DNA of 36,245 bases from Planctomycetota bacterium (GTDB lineage Bacteria > Planctomycetota > Phycisphaerae > Sedimentisphaerales > Anaerobacaceae): positions 1 to 36,245 of the forward strand of contig JALORE010000026.1 in NCBI GenBank assembly GCA_025459125.1. Direction: 5' to 3'. The position numbers were made by a program, and so were the translations under genes. Below the pieces are notes generated by a model. It was not told the origin of the DNA. It made no database searches and saw nothing but the letters and a program-made list of their open reading frames with translations. Shown piece by piece: positions 1 to 9,175 of the stretch; position 1 is the first letter of the stretch; every line of letters starts with the position of its first letter.

Positions 1-75
1 TTCCCGGACGATCAGGTACTGTATTGCGCAGGATGGTCGTTTTCGAGTCTGAGAGGCAAGAGAGGTAACGTTCCG

Positions 76-1674
76 ATGCTGGGCTCTATCACGATGCTTG
101 AGTTCCCGCTCACGTCCCTCGCGTTTACGGGCCGGCCCTCCCTTCTGGCTGCGGCCGATCTGGCCTTCAACCCCGTCCGGCTGGCCGCCCTGATCGGTTG
201 GGTGTACCTGTGCGTCTACCTCGCCCAGCGGACCTACTTCAGTCCGCTCGTGCCCAAGAAGTACAAGCCGGCGGCCAACGTCGTGACCCTGTTTACGGGA
301 CCCTTCCTGCTGCTGGCGCTCTTCCTGATCGATGCCGCCCGGAAGGCCCGCGGCACGGAGGAGAGCTTCTTCGCCGTTCTGCACCGGCAGATGCGACAGG
401 TCCTGGCCACCCTCCACGCGGAACGGCCCGAGGCCGAGGAGGATTCCGCCCTGCGTCTGCTCGACACATCCGGGCGCAGCCTCGACGAGATCTGCGGCCA
501 TACGGACGCCGGACATGAGGACGCCCGCGTCCTGGACCTCACCGAGACGACCATCGCCGACGCTCTCGACCGCCGGGCCAGTGACATCCTGATCGACCCC
601 AAGGACGCGTCCACCTACACGATTCGGCTGCGCGTGGACGGTACCCTCCGGGTCGCGCGCGAAGTCCACAGCGACGTTTGCCGGTCCATCATCAACAGCC
701 TCAAGGCGGTGGCCGGCATGGATATTTCGGAGCGTCGCCGGCCCCAGGACGGCGGCTTCCTGGCTCGGAAAGGGACGATGACCGCCTCTTTCCGCGTGGC
801 CAGCGCCGGCGCTCTGCACGGCGAGAAGCTCTCGATCCGCGTGTTGAACAAGGACGCCGGGGCCTTCACGCTGGCCCATGTCGGACTGACCGAGAAGCAG
901 TATGCCCTGGTCCAGGGTCAGATCGCCCGGCCCGCCGGCATGATCCTGATCTGCGGACCAACCGGCAGCGGCAAGACCACGACCATGTACGCCATGCTCA
1001 ACGAGATCGACCGCTTCACCCGCAACGTGATCACCGTGGAGGACCCCATCGAGGCGGTGCTGCCCCAGGCCAGCCAGATCGAGATCAATCCCAAGGCGGA
1101 AATCACCTTCGCTGCGGCGCTGCGCAGCGTGCTGCGGCAGGACCCGGATGTGATCTGCGTCGGCGAGATCCGGGACGAGGAGACCGCGGAGATCGCCCTG
1201 CGGGCCGCCCAGACTGGTCACCTCGTCCTGGCCACGCTCCACGCGGAGAACAGTGCCACTGCGCTGATCCGGCTCCTGGACCTGGGGATCTCGCCGTTGC
1301 TGCTGTCGGCGGGTTTGAACCTGGTCTTCACGCAGCGGCTCGTACGCCGCCTGTGCGAGCACTGTCGGGAGCCTGCGCACCTGAGTGACAGCCGCATCGA
1401 GGAGTTCCAGAGGAAGCATATCGACACCGCGCACCTGTTCGAGGCCGTCGGCTGCAAGCATTGCAGCCAGACCGGCTACGCCGGCCGGACGGCGATCTGC
1501 GACCTGATGCTCATCGATGACGCCTTCAAGGCCCGCATCGCCACGAGCGACGCCCTGCTCGATCAACTGCGGATCGAAGGCACGCAGAGCCAGGCCGGCT
1601 TGCGCAAGCACGGCCTCAAGAAGGCCGTCGCGGGAATCACGACCCTGGAGGAGATCAAGCGGGTGGTGGGGTAA
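76..1674 (+). CDS. GspE/PilB-type secretion or pilus ATPase with N-terminal membrane segments
   Basis: This is a hexameric motor ATPase of the type II secretion/type IV pilus family (532 aa), which would power assembly of pilins such as the one at 9547. Visible motifs are Walker A GPTGSGKT (about residues 294-301), the Asp box VEDPIE (321-326), the Walker B/His-box stretch starting DPDVICVGEIRDEE (about 356) and ending TGHLVLATLH, and two CxxC pairs (CEHC 427-430, CKHC 460-463) forming the zinc-binding domain usual in GspE/PilB. The N-terminus is unusual. In place of a soluble MshEN/GspE N1 domain it has two hydrophobic segments (about 36-51 and 69-86), then a charged linker of about 60 residues before the N2/core domain at about 150. 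The start is ATG 76 after GAGAGG; ATG 94 is an alternative. A CvpA-like gene follows 5 bp downstream. No pilM-Q or gsp genes are adjacent. The family is certain; the exact machine it serves is not. Confidence 0.9.
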   Translation: MLGSITMLEFPLTSLAFTGRPSLLAAADLAFNPVRLAALIGWVYLCVYLAQRTYFSPLVPKKYKPAANVVTLFTGPFLLLALFLIDAARKARGTEESFFAVLHRQMRQVLATLHAERPEAEEDSALRLLDTSGRSLDEICGHTDAGHEDARVLDLTETTIADALDRRASDILIDPKDASTYTIRLRVDGTLRVAREVHSDVCRSIINSLKAVAGMDISERRRPQDGGFLARKGTMTASFRVASAGALHGEKLSIRVLNKDAGAFTLAHVGLTEKQYALVQGQIARPAGMILICGPTGSGKTTTMYAMLNEIDRFTRNVITVEDPIEAVLPQASQIEINPKAEITFAAALRSVLRQDPDVICVGEIRDEETAEIALRAAQTGHLVLATLHAENSATALIRLLDLGISPLLLSAGLNLVFTQRLVRRLCEHCREPAHLSDSRIEEFQRKHIDTAHLFEAVGCKHCSQTGYAGRTAICDLMLIDDAFKARIATSDALLDQLRIEGTQSQAGLRKHGLKKAVAGITTLEEIKRVVG

Positions 1675-1679
1675 ACGTT

Positions 1680-2336
1680 ATGGTGTTCTGGTTGGCAATC
1701 CTGGCAGGGACCTTATTCGTCTGGCTGGCCGTCCGCGCGGGCTTCTATGATACCTGGGTCTTGTTCTTCAACATCGCGGTCTCGATCTATGTGTCGATCT
1801 TCGTGACGCCGCTGCTGGCGGAGGCGGTCCCCCCGCCGGGCGGGGCCGCGGCGTATCACGTCGCGCTATGCATGATCGTGCTGGCGGGGGCCTGTTTCGC
1901 CCTTCTTGAGGGGTTGTCGTATGTCTTCCTGACCGGCCAATTCCACATCCCGTTCCCGCGGGTCTTCGACGTCGTGCTGGCCGGTCTGCTCGGTTTTGTC
2001 GCGGGGTTCCTCGTGCTCAGCTTCGCCGCACTGATCGTGACGACCACGCCGCTGGCCGGCCACAGGATCGCCGGGGTCTTTGCCCTGGGCCCGGGAGCGC
2101 GGCAGGCCAACCTCGTCGGCCTCACCCGGTGCGGCGATCTGATCCATGCGTTTGCCGGCTTGGACGAGGACACCGGCGCGACCGCCAGGGCGGTCCAGAG
2201 GCTCCGGGATGTAAAGGTTGCCGGTCCGGAGCTCGCGCCCAAACCCTCCGAGGTAAACGAGCCGAGTGCCACCCCTGCGCCGGCCGGCGCACCTTCCGGC
2301 ACGCGGCGGCTCCGCGGGCGGGATCTCCCGGAGTAA
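1680..2336 (+). CDS. CvpA-like integral membrane protein
   Basis: This 218-aa protein has about four hydrophobic helices (roughly residues 2-20, 24-43, 58-80 and 93-120) followed by a polar, Pro/Ala-rich tail of about 70 residues that ends in basic residues. The size, the helix pattern and the start with a Trp-rich hydrophobic helix and a Gly-x-x-Asp turn resemble the CvpA (colicin V production) family. That family's biochemical role is poorly known but is tied to envelope homeostasis. The match is by pattern rather than by a diagnostic motif. The gene starts 5 bp after the ATPase stop, so the two are probably co-transcribed and translationally coupled. It could instead be an unrelated small membrane protein that works with the membrane-anchored ATPase. 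Confidence 0.5.
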   Translation: MVFWLAILAGTLFVWLAVRAGFYDTWVLFFNIAVSIYVSIFVTPLLAEAVPPPGGAAAYHVALCMIVLAGACFALLEGLSYVFLTGQFHIPFPRVFDVVLAGLLGFVAGFLVLSFAALIVTTTPLAGHRIAGVFALGPGARQANLVGLTRCGDLIHAFAGLDEDTGATARAVQRLRDVKVAGPELAPKPSEVNEPSATPAPAGAPSGTRRLRGRDLPE

Positions 2337-2366
2337 CCCGGCCCCGTTCGCGCTGCGAGAGAGCCC

Positions 2367-2394
2367 TTTACACACGCCCTCAATGTGGTAGACT
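2367..2394 (+). promoter_or_regulatory. Sigma70-like promoter for the DUF1646 permease
   Basis: TTTACA (2367-2372) and TAGACT (2389-2394) are separated by 16 bp, about 40 bp upstream of ATG 2435. The gene therefore probably has its own promoter in addition to any read-through from the ATPase/CvpA pair. Confidence 0.45.
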
Positions 2395-2434
2395 CACGCC
2401 CTTTCAGGGTTTCCACGGTTGGCTAGGAGTGTCT

Positions 2435-3490
2435 ATGAACGAGCATCTTGTCACGGGCGGGCTGGCGACAATCATCGTGCTGGTGCTGACGCTGCCCTTC
2501 CTCATCCACAAAGTGGAGAAGCAACTGGAGGCCTTTCTGTTCGTCATGGGCGTCGCGGCCGTGACGGTCTCCGGTCTCTGGAGTGAGCACCTCGTGATCG
2601 ATGCCCTGCTGGATCCGATCCGTCTCAAACACCCGATCGTCGAAGCCGTGCTGGTCGCGGGGTTGCTGTTTCGCCTCTTCCGCGATCGCATCCGTGAAGG
2701 CGTGATGCGCGCGGAGCGGAAGGTCGGCCAGAAGCTCTTTCTGTTCCTGGTGGTCGTGGTCCTGGGGCTCCTTTCCAGCATCATCACGGCCATCATTGCC
2801 TCGCTTGTGCTGGCGGAGATCATCACGGGCCTGCGTCTGGACAAGAAGATCGAGACGCGGCTGGTGATCATCACCTGTTTCTCCATCGGTCTGGGCGCGG
2901 TTCTCACGCCCGTGGGAGAACCGCTGGCCACGATTGCCATCACCAAACTGGCCGGCGCGCCTTACCATGCCGGGTTCGGATTCCTGTTCCAGAAGCTGGC
3001 GATCTTCATCATCCCCGGCGTGGTGGCCCTGGGCCTCGTGGCCATGTTCCTGCGGGGCAAGGAGGTCGTCTACGCCGAATCCATCAGCGAAAGCAAGCCG
3101 GAGAGTCTCGCGGACGTCATCATCCGGGCCGCGAAGGTCTACCTGTTCGTGATGGCCCTCGTGCTGCTGGGCACCGGTTTCCAGCCGCTGATCGACAAAT
3201 ACGTCATCCAGCTCCCCACGACCGCCCTGTACTGGATCAACATGATCTCCGCCGTGCTGGACAACGCCACCCTGACGGCGGCGGAACTCTCCCCCAAAAT
3301 GCAGCTCAAGCAGATCCAGAGCGTCCTGATGGGCCTGCTGATCGCCGGCGGCATGTTGATCCCGGGCAACATCCCGAACATCATCTGCGCCGGCAAGCTG
3401 GGGATCAAGAGCCGCGAATGGGCCACCTTCGGCGTCCCCCTGGGACTGGCCTTGATGGTGGCGTACTTCCTCGTCCTGCTGGCGCGGTAG
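2435..3490 (+). CDS. DUF1646-family multi-pass permease (putative cation transporter)
   Basis: This 351-aa protein is almost entirely membrane helices, about ten. It matches the DUF1646 family of putative permeases, which is distantly related to NhaD/ArsB-type ion transporters. Family-like stretches are the central SLVLAEIITGLRLDKK, the following GLGAVLTPVGEPLATIA (a TPxGEPLATI segment resembling the discontinuous helix of ion transporters), and near the C-terminus DNATLTAAELSP and GNIPNIICAGKL. The substrate is unknown. The reading frame stays open upstream to about 2129, but that part is a shadow of the preceding gene. AGGAG at 2425-2429, five bases before ATG 2435, and a promoter at 2367-2394 fix the start. 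The gene converges with the malic enzyme gene. Confidence 0.8.
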   Translation: MNEHLVTGGLATIIVLVLTLPFLIHKVEKQLEAFLFVMGVAAVTVSGLWSEHLVIDALLDPIRLKHPIVEAVLVAGLLFRLFRDRIREGVMRAERKVGQKLFLFLVVVVLGLLSSIITAIIASLVLAEIITGLRLDKKIETRLVIITCFSIGLGAVLTPVGEPLATIAITKLAGAPYHAGFGFLFQKLAIFIIPGVVALGLVAMFLRGKEVVYAESISESKPESLADVIIRAAKVYLFVMALVLLGTGFQPLIDKYVIQLPTTALYWINMISAVLDNATLTAAELSPKMQLKQIQSVLMGLLIAGGMLIPGNIPNIICAGKLGIKSREWATFGVPLGLALMVAYFLVLLAR

Positions 3491-3506
3491 GCCCGGAACG
3501 CGGAAG

Positions 3507-3593
3507 TCTGATGCTTGATACGTGATCGTTGCTTTCCGGAGGGCGATGCTCTGCCCCAAGCAACCATCCAACATCACACATCAAACTTCTCAC
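3507..3593. repeat. Imperfect inverted repeat of TGAT-heptads between convergent genes
   Basis: GAAGTCTGATGCTTGAT near the left end and ATCACACATCAAACTTC near the right end are imperfect inverted repeats (about 14 of 17 positions). The left arm is built of TGATNNN heptads. It lies in the 111-bp gap between the permease and malic enzyme genes, where it could act as a bidirectional transcription stop, although neither side has a T-run. It resembles the heptad arrays at 12808 and 17013. Confidence 0.45.
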
Positions 3594-3601
3594 CGACCCG
3601 T

Positions 3602-4987
3602 TCACGCTCGCGCGGCCGCCAGCACGGCCTCGGCCACCTTCCGGTGGATTCGGCGATCCAGGATGCGCGGCAGGAGCTGGCCGGCGGGCGCGAGCTGCGA
3701 CAGGGTCTCGGCGGCGGCCAATTCCATCTGCGGCGTGATGTCGGGCGCGCGGGCGTCGAGAGCGCCCCGGAAGATGCCGGGATACGCCAGGGCATTGTTG
3801 ATGTCCCGGCCGTCCGCCACGACCGCCGCCCCGGCTTCCACGGCATCGGCCTTGTCGATTTCTCCGATCGGATTGCTCAGCGGAAAGACGATGGCATCTT
3901 TCGCCATCGACCGGATCATCTCTTTCGACACGACGTGCGGCTTGGAGACCCCGATGAAGATGTCCTTGCCGACGAAACCTTCCGCCAGCGTTCCCCGGAA
4001 CCCGTGGCGATTCGTCATCTGGGCCAGTTGCTCTTTGTAGGGGTTCATGCCGACCGTCCGCCCGCGATAGAGCGGGCCGGCGGAGTCATACACCACCACG
4101 TCGCCGATCCCGAAGCCCAGCAGGACCTTCGTGATCGCGGTCCCGGCGGCGCCGGCGCCGAGCATCAGCGCGGTGCAATCCCGGGCCTGGCGGCCCGTCT
4201 GCCGCAGGGCGTTGATCAGCGCGGCCAGGACCACGGTGGAGGTCCCGTGCTGGTCATCGTGAAACACGGGAATATCCAGCCGTGCCCGCAACTGGTCCTC
4301 GATCGCGAAGCAGGCGGGCGCCGCCACGTCCTCGATCTGGATCGCGCCGAAGCTCGGGGCAACGTTCACCACCGCCTCGACGAAGGTGTCCACGTCCTTG
4401 CTCTCGATCAGGAGGGGGACCCCGCTGATATCCACGAGCTCGGCCAGGATCGCCGCCTTGCCCTCCATCACCGGCAGCGACGGCAGAATACCGATGTCTC
4501 CCAGGCCCAGGACGGCGGTGCCGTTGGTCGCAATGGCAATGCGATCGCACAGACCGGTCAAGTTCCAGGCCTGCGCCGGGTCCCGGTAGATCTCCTCGCA
4601 CACGGACGCCACGCCGGGGGTGTAGACCATGCGCAGATCGCCCAGCGTCTTGATGGTCACCCGGCTGGCCATCCGGATCGCCCCTCGCTGATGCAGCGCC
4701 AACTCATCGGTGATGGCGACGATTTCCAGTCCCCGAAGCGCGGCTGTGGCCGCCCGGAAACGGTCGAGCTCGCCCCGGCCGGACACGTAGACGGTCGTCT
4801 CCTGCTGCGGGCCGGGCCCTTGGGCTCGAACCTTGCTCACCGGTCCCATCATCGCGCGTACCTGCCCGGCCGCGGCGTTCAACTCCCGCAGCGTGACGCC
4901 GCCATCATCCGGAAACCGGCAACGCAGGGCGAAGATTGTTGCCCGCGGGTGCGGGTCACTCCGACGCATATCTCCCGAATCGGCCAT
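3602..4987 (-). CDS. NAD(P)-dependent malic enzyme with N-terminal ACT-like domain
   Basis: This enzyme oxidatively decarboxylates malate to pyruvate and CO2 in the cytoplasm (461 aa). The N-terminal 95 residues or so look like an ACT regulatory domain, a known architecture for bacterial malic enzymes. The catalytic part follows: VYTPGVA with the catalytic Tyr (about 122), MEGKAAI with the catalytic Lys (about 177), metal-binding QIEDVAAP (217-224) and FHDDQHGT (242-249), and a Rossmann GAGAAG (277-282). The C-terminus retains SNPIGEIDKADA, typical of the family. The length and all key residues look intact. AAAGG precedes ATG 4987 by nine bases. The gene lies just downstream of the enolase remnant on the same strand. 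Cofactor preference (NAD or NADP) cannot be read with confidence. Confidence 0.93.
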   Translation of the reverse strand: MADSGDMRRSDPHPRATIFALRCRFPDDGGVTLRELNAAAGQVRAMMGPVSKVRAQGPGPQQETTVYVSGRGELDRFRAATAALRGLEIVAITDELALHQRGAIRMASRVTIKTLGDLRMVYTPGVASVCEEIYRDPAQAWNLTGLCDRIAIATNGTAVLGLGDIGILPSLPVMEGKAAILAELVDISGVPLLIESKDVDTFVEAVVNVAPSFGAIQIEDVAAPACFAIEDQLRARLDIPVFHDDQHGTSTVVLAALINALRQTGRQARDCTALMLGAGAAGTAITKVLLGFGIGDVVVYDSAGPLYRGRTVGMNPYKEQLAQMTNRHGFRGTLAEGFVGKDIFIGVSKPHVVSKEMIRSMAKDAIVFPLSNPIGEIDKADAVEAGAAVVADGRDINNALAYPGIFRGALDARAPDITPQMELAAAETLSQLAPAGQLLPRILDRRIHRKVAEAVLAAARA

Positions 4988-4994
4988 GGTCTGA

Positions 4995-6086
4995 TTACCT
5001 TTGCAATCCTATGGTTTCTTCTGATCCTTGCCCCCAAGCGAGACAGGACGCGTGGCATGACCCTGGCCCGTGTGCCCACAACGCCGGTCCTCCAGGCGCC
5101 GGCCGTACCCCTTGATCGGCCATCCACCATCCCAGGGACATTCCACGACCGCCGGGAGTGTATCCGCGCCGCGGCCGCCAGTCAAGGCGCAGGGTTTCCG
5201 TGATGGTCCCGATCTGGTCAGGCTTGATCAGAACGGAGTTCGTCGCCTGCCGGGCGAGGCCAAGCCGCACGCGGGCGGGATTCGTGGCAAACAAATCGTC
5301 GCCGACAATTTCAATCTGGTTGCCCGTCTTCCGCCGCAGCAGGTCGAAACCATCCCAATCCTCCTCGCCGGGCGTGTAGCCCGCCTCCTGGATGGCCGTC
5401 GTGAACAGTTGCAGCGGCTCCTCGTTGGAGTCCACGGGTGGGGCGAAGCCGCCCTCCTCCCCTACCGTCGTGGGCCAACCCCGGTCTTGAATCAGGATCT
5501 GCAGATGATGATGGATCTCGGCCGACCAGCGGACGGCCGCGACCATGCCCGGCGCGCCCGCGGGTACAACCAGATACTCCTGGATATCCGAGGCCCCGTA
5601 GGCATGCCGGCCGCCGTTGATCAGATTGACCAGGGGCATCGGCAAAACGAACGGCCCCTCCAACGGCCGATCACACAAGGCGGCGACGTGCCCGGGGACC
5701 GCGATCTGCCGGGCTTGCGCGCCGCCCCGCAGACACGCGATGGAAACCGCCAGGATCGCGTTGGCCCCCAAGTAGGACTTACTATCGGTTCCGTCGAGCT
5801 CGATCATCGTCCGGTCGATGGTCCGCTGGTACGTCACGTCGTGGCCGATCAGGGCCGGGGAGATGACTCGGTTGGCATTCTGCGCGGCGTGCAGCCCGCC
5901 CCCGCCCGAGATACCGTTGCGGGTCGTTGCCGCGCAGCTCCAGGGCTTCGAACCGGCCGGTGGAGACGCGGGAGGGCCCAGAGCCGAAGGCGGTCATATG
6001 GTTCTCCAGGTACACGGTCGCCTCCACGGCCGGATTGCCGCGTGAGTCCAGCAACTCCTGGGCCGACACCGAAGCAGAATCCGCAT
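4995..6086 (-). pseudogene. eno: Degenerate enolase (eno) pseudogene
   Basis: These are remnants of phosphopyruvate hydratase read from 6086 downwards. GGAGG (6094-6098) precedes an ATG at 6084-6086, but the reading frame is off by one base within the first six codons before [16 protein letters not shown] appears. After [14 protein letters not shown] the frame shifts again in a G-rich run (about 5896-5908), and the other frame continues [18 protein letters not shown] and then [35 protein letters not shown] and AGYTPGEE follow, then directly DWDGF. About 70 residues present in enolases are missing there, including two Mg ligands and the SIEDG motif. IVGDDLF and NSVLIKPDQIGTITETL (catalytic Lys) remain, but the C-terminal SHRSGET and IKTG..R regions are absent. 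Several independent lesions argue for real decay rather than one sequencing error. Confidence 0.85.
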
Positions 6087-6337
6087 CGGAACACCTCCGC
6101 CTTCCAGGCCGGGACCCAGTCACGCGCACGGTATGGACAAGAAAGCGGCGTCAGGCGGACGGTGTCGCCTAACGCCTATGAGCAAGATTGCGTTGCCTGT
6201 CACAGTCGTGAATCACGACCGCGACATCAACACCCCCACTCACAACTTCTTATCATACGCTGCCGATACAGCGAGGACCATCGGCGAAGCGCTCATTTGA
6301 GCCCTTCCAAACACCGATGTTGGCGTCCGGCTGCATT
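6087..6337. other. Intergenic region upstream of the enolase remnant
   Basis: This stretch of about 250 bp lies between the polA stop and the enolase remnant. Apart from the enolase Shine-Dalgarno sequence (6094-6098) no gene, clear promoter or strong hairpin is visible. Confidence 0.5.
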
Positions 6338-9139
6338 TCACTTCTTCGCGAGCCAGGAAGGACCCCAGGCCGTGTCGACCTTGAGCGGCACGTCGAAACG
6401 GATGGCGTTGATCATTTCTTCGGCGATCCAGCGCGCATGTTCCGGCGCCGCGGCGACCGGCACCTCGAACACCAGCTCGTCGTGAACCTGCAGGATCATG
6501 CGAATCGGGAGCTTCCCGGCCTTGATCCGACGATCGATGGCAACCATGGCCACCTTGATCAGATCGGCGGCGGAACCCTGGATGACCGTGTTGACCGCCA
6601 GCCGCTCGGCCTGGGCGCGGCGGCCCTGGTTCTTGCTCCGGAGGTCCGCGATCCGCCGCCGGCGGCCGAGAATCGTCTCCGCGTAGCCGGTGCGCTGGGC
6701 CTTGGCAATGCACTCGTCGATGAAGGCGCGAATCGAGCCGTAACGCGCGAAGTATTGGGCGATGAACTGCCTGGCCTCGGCCGGACTCATGCCGATCGTA
6801 CGGGCCAGACCGAGGGCCCCCTGCCCGTAAATGATGCCGAAGTTGACCGTCTTGCACCGCGACCGCATCTCGCTGGTCACCTGTTCGAGCGGCACGTTGT
6901 AGATCTGGGATGCGACGAACCGATGGATGTCCTGATCGGCGGCAAACGCGGCCCGCAGCGCCTCATCCCGGGAGAAATGGGCCAGCAGCCGCAGTTCGAT
7001 CTGGCTGTAATCGGCACTGAGGATGCAGTCTTCCTGGTGTTCCGGCACGAAGGCGGCGCGGATCTTGCGCCCCAGTTCCGTGCGGATCGGGATGTTCTGC
7101 AGATTCGGATTGCTCGACGATAGCCGGCCGGTCGCGGTCACGGTCTGGTTGAACGAGGTATGCACCCGCCCGGTCTTGGGATCGAGAATCGCGCCCAGCT
7201 TGTCCACGTACGTATTCTTGAGTTTGCCCAGCGTGCGGTACTCGAGGATCCAGTTCGCAATCGGGTGCTGGTCCGCGAGACCCTCGAGCACCTCGGCGTC
7301 GGTGCTGCGGTTCGCCTTGCCCAGCCGGCCGGGCAGGAGTTGGAGCTTGTCGAACAGGATCTCGGCCAGTTGCTTGGGCGAGTCGATATTGAAGACCCCG
7401 CCGGCCGCGCGGTACACCTCCTCGGCCACCTGCTCGATCGCCTTGTCCAGCTCGCCGGACATCTGCCGCAGCAGGCCGGTATCGATGGAGACGCCGTTGT
7501 ACTCCATGTCGGTCAAGACCCCAACCAACGGCATCTCGACCTCGTGAAACAGCTTGTCGAGCCGGGGCTCCTGTTCGAGCCGGTCCTTGAGATACAGGTA
7601 CATCCGGAACGTGATATCGGCATCCTCGCCCGAGTACTCGCAGGCAGCATCCAAGTCCACCAAATCGAAAGTGAGCTGGTTCTTGCCTTTGCCGATCAGG
7701 CTGACGATGGGGATCGACTCGTAATTGAGGAAATCCAGCGCCAGATTGTCCAGGGAATGGGACATCCGCTCCGGGTCCAGGACGTACGAGGCCACCATCG
7801 TGTCGAAGTACACGCCGCCCAGGGGCATCTGGGCATTCCGCAGGACGGTCATATCGTACTTGAGATTCTGACCGATCTTCTTGACCCGCTCATCCGCCAG
7901 AATGGGCGCGAGCGCGCGCCGGACCGCGGCCACGTCCAGATGCCGGCAGCCCAGCGGCCCGCGGACCGCCAGGTAGAATGCCTCGCCCGGCTGCCAACTG
8001 AAGCTCAGACCCACAAGCTCCGCGCGCATGGCACTGCGCGACGTTGTCTCCGTATCGACAGCAATCAGCGTCTGCTTTCGCAGGGCCGCCACAAAGGTCT
8101 CGAACTTCTCGGAGGTATCGACGAGCGCATATGTGTGCGCCAGCGTCGCCGCCGAGCCCCGGCGCCCCGGAGCCGGTACTTCCACTGGCACCACAGCCGC
8201 CCCCGGCTGTGTATCCTCGCGCTCGGGTCTGAGGGCAGATGGCTGGTCTGTCTCACCGGACGCGGACGTCGGCACCGGATGCCGCTTCGTCTCCAGTTGA
8301 CTCAAGAGCCGGTTGAACCCGAGTTCCGTGAAGACCTCGGTGAGCCGGCCGGTATCGGGTTCCTTGAGCGTCAGCGCCCCGTAATCGATCTCGATAGGAA
8401 CGTGGCAGTCCAGGGTGACGAGATGGCGGCTCAGATAGGCCTGCTCCCGGGCCTGGCGGAGATTCTCCCCGCGCTTGCCCTTGATCTCGTCCGCATGGGC
8501 ATAGAGATTGTCGAGGTCGCCGTACTGGCGGATCAACTCCCGGGCGGTCTTCTCGCCGATCAGCGGCACCCCCGGCACGTTGTCGATCGCGTCACCTTCC
8601 AGGGCCAGGCAATCGACGATCTGGGGCGGCGCGATTCCCATCTCCCGGCGCATCGTGTCGCTATCGGTGATCTTGCCGGTCTTGATGTCGTACGTGCGGA
8701 TGTTATCGTCGAGCAGTTGGAGAATATCCTTGTCCTTGGAGCAGATCAACACGTCGATGCCATCCCCGGCGGCCTTGCGGGCCAGCGTGCCGATGATGTC
8801 GTCCGCCTCGTAGCCGTCCGAGCACAGGACCGGAATGCGGAGGGCCCCGAGGATCTCCTTGATCCGGTCCACCTGCACCGGCAACTCCTCCGGCATGGGC
8901 GGCCGGTTCGCCTTGTACTCGGCAAAGACCGCAGTCCGGAACGTCGGCGCCTTGCAGTCCATGGCCACCGCAATCAGGTCGGGCTTCTGCTTCTCGATCA
9001 GCCCCAGCAGAGCATTGGTGAAGATGAACGTCGCCTTGGTGGGCTCGCCGGAAGGGCTCGAAAGCTGCTGTCGCATGGGGGCGAAATGTGCCGCGTAGAT
9101 ATGGGCATGGCCGTCGATGATATACAGGGTCTTCGCCAT
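6338..9139 (-). CDS. polA: DNA polymerase I
   Basis: This family A polymerase acts in replication (Okazaki fragment processing) and repair (933 aa). The N-terminal 5'-3' exonuclease starts MAKTLYIIDGHAHIY and includes GYEADDIIGTLA and SKDKDILQLL. The 3'-5' proofreading domain looks intact: DTETT, NLKYDMTVL and YSGEDADITF carry the acidic residues and Tyr of Exo I-III. The polymerase domain has motif A DYSQIELRLLAHFS (about 710), motif B around RCKTVNFGIIYG (about 761) and motif C QVHDELVFEV (about 884). The frame stays open to an ATG at 9175, but that codon overlaps the -35 box of a strong promoter. ATG 9139 gives the standard N-terminus and lies about 8 bases after the -10 box, so the mRNA is probably leaderless. 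The gene appears monocistronic. Confidence 0.97.
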   Translation of the reverse strand: MAKTLYIIDGHAHIYAAHFAPMRQQLSSPSGEPTKATFIFTNALLGLIEKQKPDLIAVAMDCKAPTFRTAVFAEYKANRPPMPEELPVQVDRIKEILGALRIPVLCSDGYEADDIIGTLARKAAGDGIDVLICSKDKDILQLLDDNIRTYDIKTGKITDSDTMRREMGIAPPQIVDCLALEGDAIDNVPGVPLIGEKTARELIRQYGDLDNLYAHADEIKGKRGENLRQAREQAYLSRHLVTLDCHVPIEIDYGALTLKEPDTGRLTEVFTELGFNRLLSQLETKRHPVPTSASGETDQPSALRPEREDTQPGAAVVPVEVPAPGRRGSAATLAHTYALVDTSEKFETFVAALRKQTLIAVDTETTSRSAMRAELVGLSFSWQPGEAFYLAVRGPLGCRHLDVAAVRRALAPILADERVKKIGQNLKYDMTVLRNAQMPLGGVYFDTMVASYVLDPERMSHSLDNLALDFLNYESIPIVSLIGKGKNQLTFDLVDLDAACEYSGEDADITFRMYLYLKDRLEQEPRLDKLFHEVEMPLVGVLTDMEYNGVSIDTGLLRQMSGELDKAIEQVAEEVYRAAGGVFNIDSPKQLAEILFDKLQLLPGRLGKANRSTDAEVLEGLADQHPIANWILEYRTLGKLKNTYVDKLGAILDPKTGRVHTSFNQTVTATGRLSSSNPNLQNIPIRTELGRKIRAAFVPEHQEDCILSADYSQIELRLLAHFSRDEALRAAFAADQDIHRFVASQIYNVPLEQVTSEMRSRCKTVNFGIIYGQGALGLARTIGMSPAEARQFIAQYFARYGSIRAFIDECIAKAQRTGYAETILGRRRRIADLRSKNQGRRAQAERLAVNTVIQGSAADLIKVAMVAIDRRIKAGKLPIRMILQVHDELVFEVPVAAAPEHARWIAEEMINAIRFDVPLKVDTAWGPSWLAKK

Positions 9140-9146
9140 TTTGCTC

Positions 9147-9175
9147 ACTCTATGCGTTGTGGATCTGCCTGTCAA
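9147..9175 (-). promoter_or_regulatory. polA promoter (predicted leaderless transcript)
   Basis: On the minus strand TTGACA (9175-9170) and TAGAGT (9152-9147) are 17 bp apart. Only seven bases (9146-9140) separate the -10 box from ATG 9139, so transcription should start at or beside the start codon. No Shine-Dalgarno sequence precedes it. Confidence 0.65.

Noticed and set aside
2129..2434. N-terminal extension of the DUF1646 permease
   Set aside because: Arg/Cys/Gly-rich, overlaps the CvpA-like gene, and a Shine-Dalgarno sequence and promoter point to ATG 2435.
4995..6086. Enolase frame breaks as simple sequencing error
   Set aside because: One break is in a G-run and could be an error, but the second break, the missing block of about 70 residues and the lost C-terminus cannot all be.
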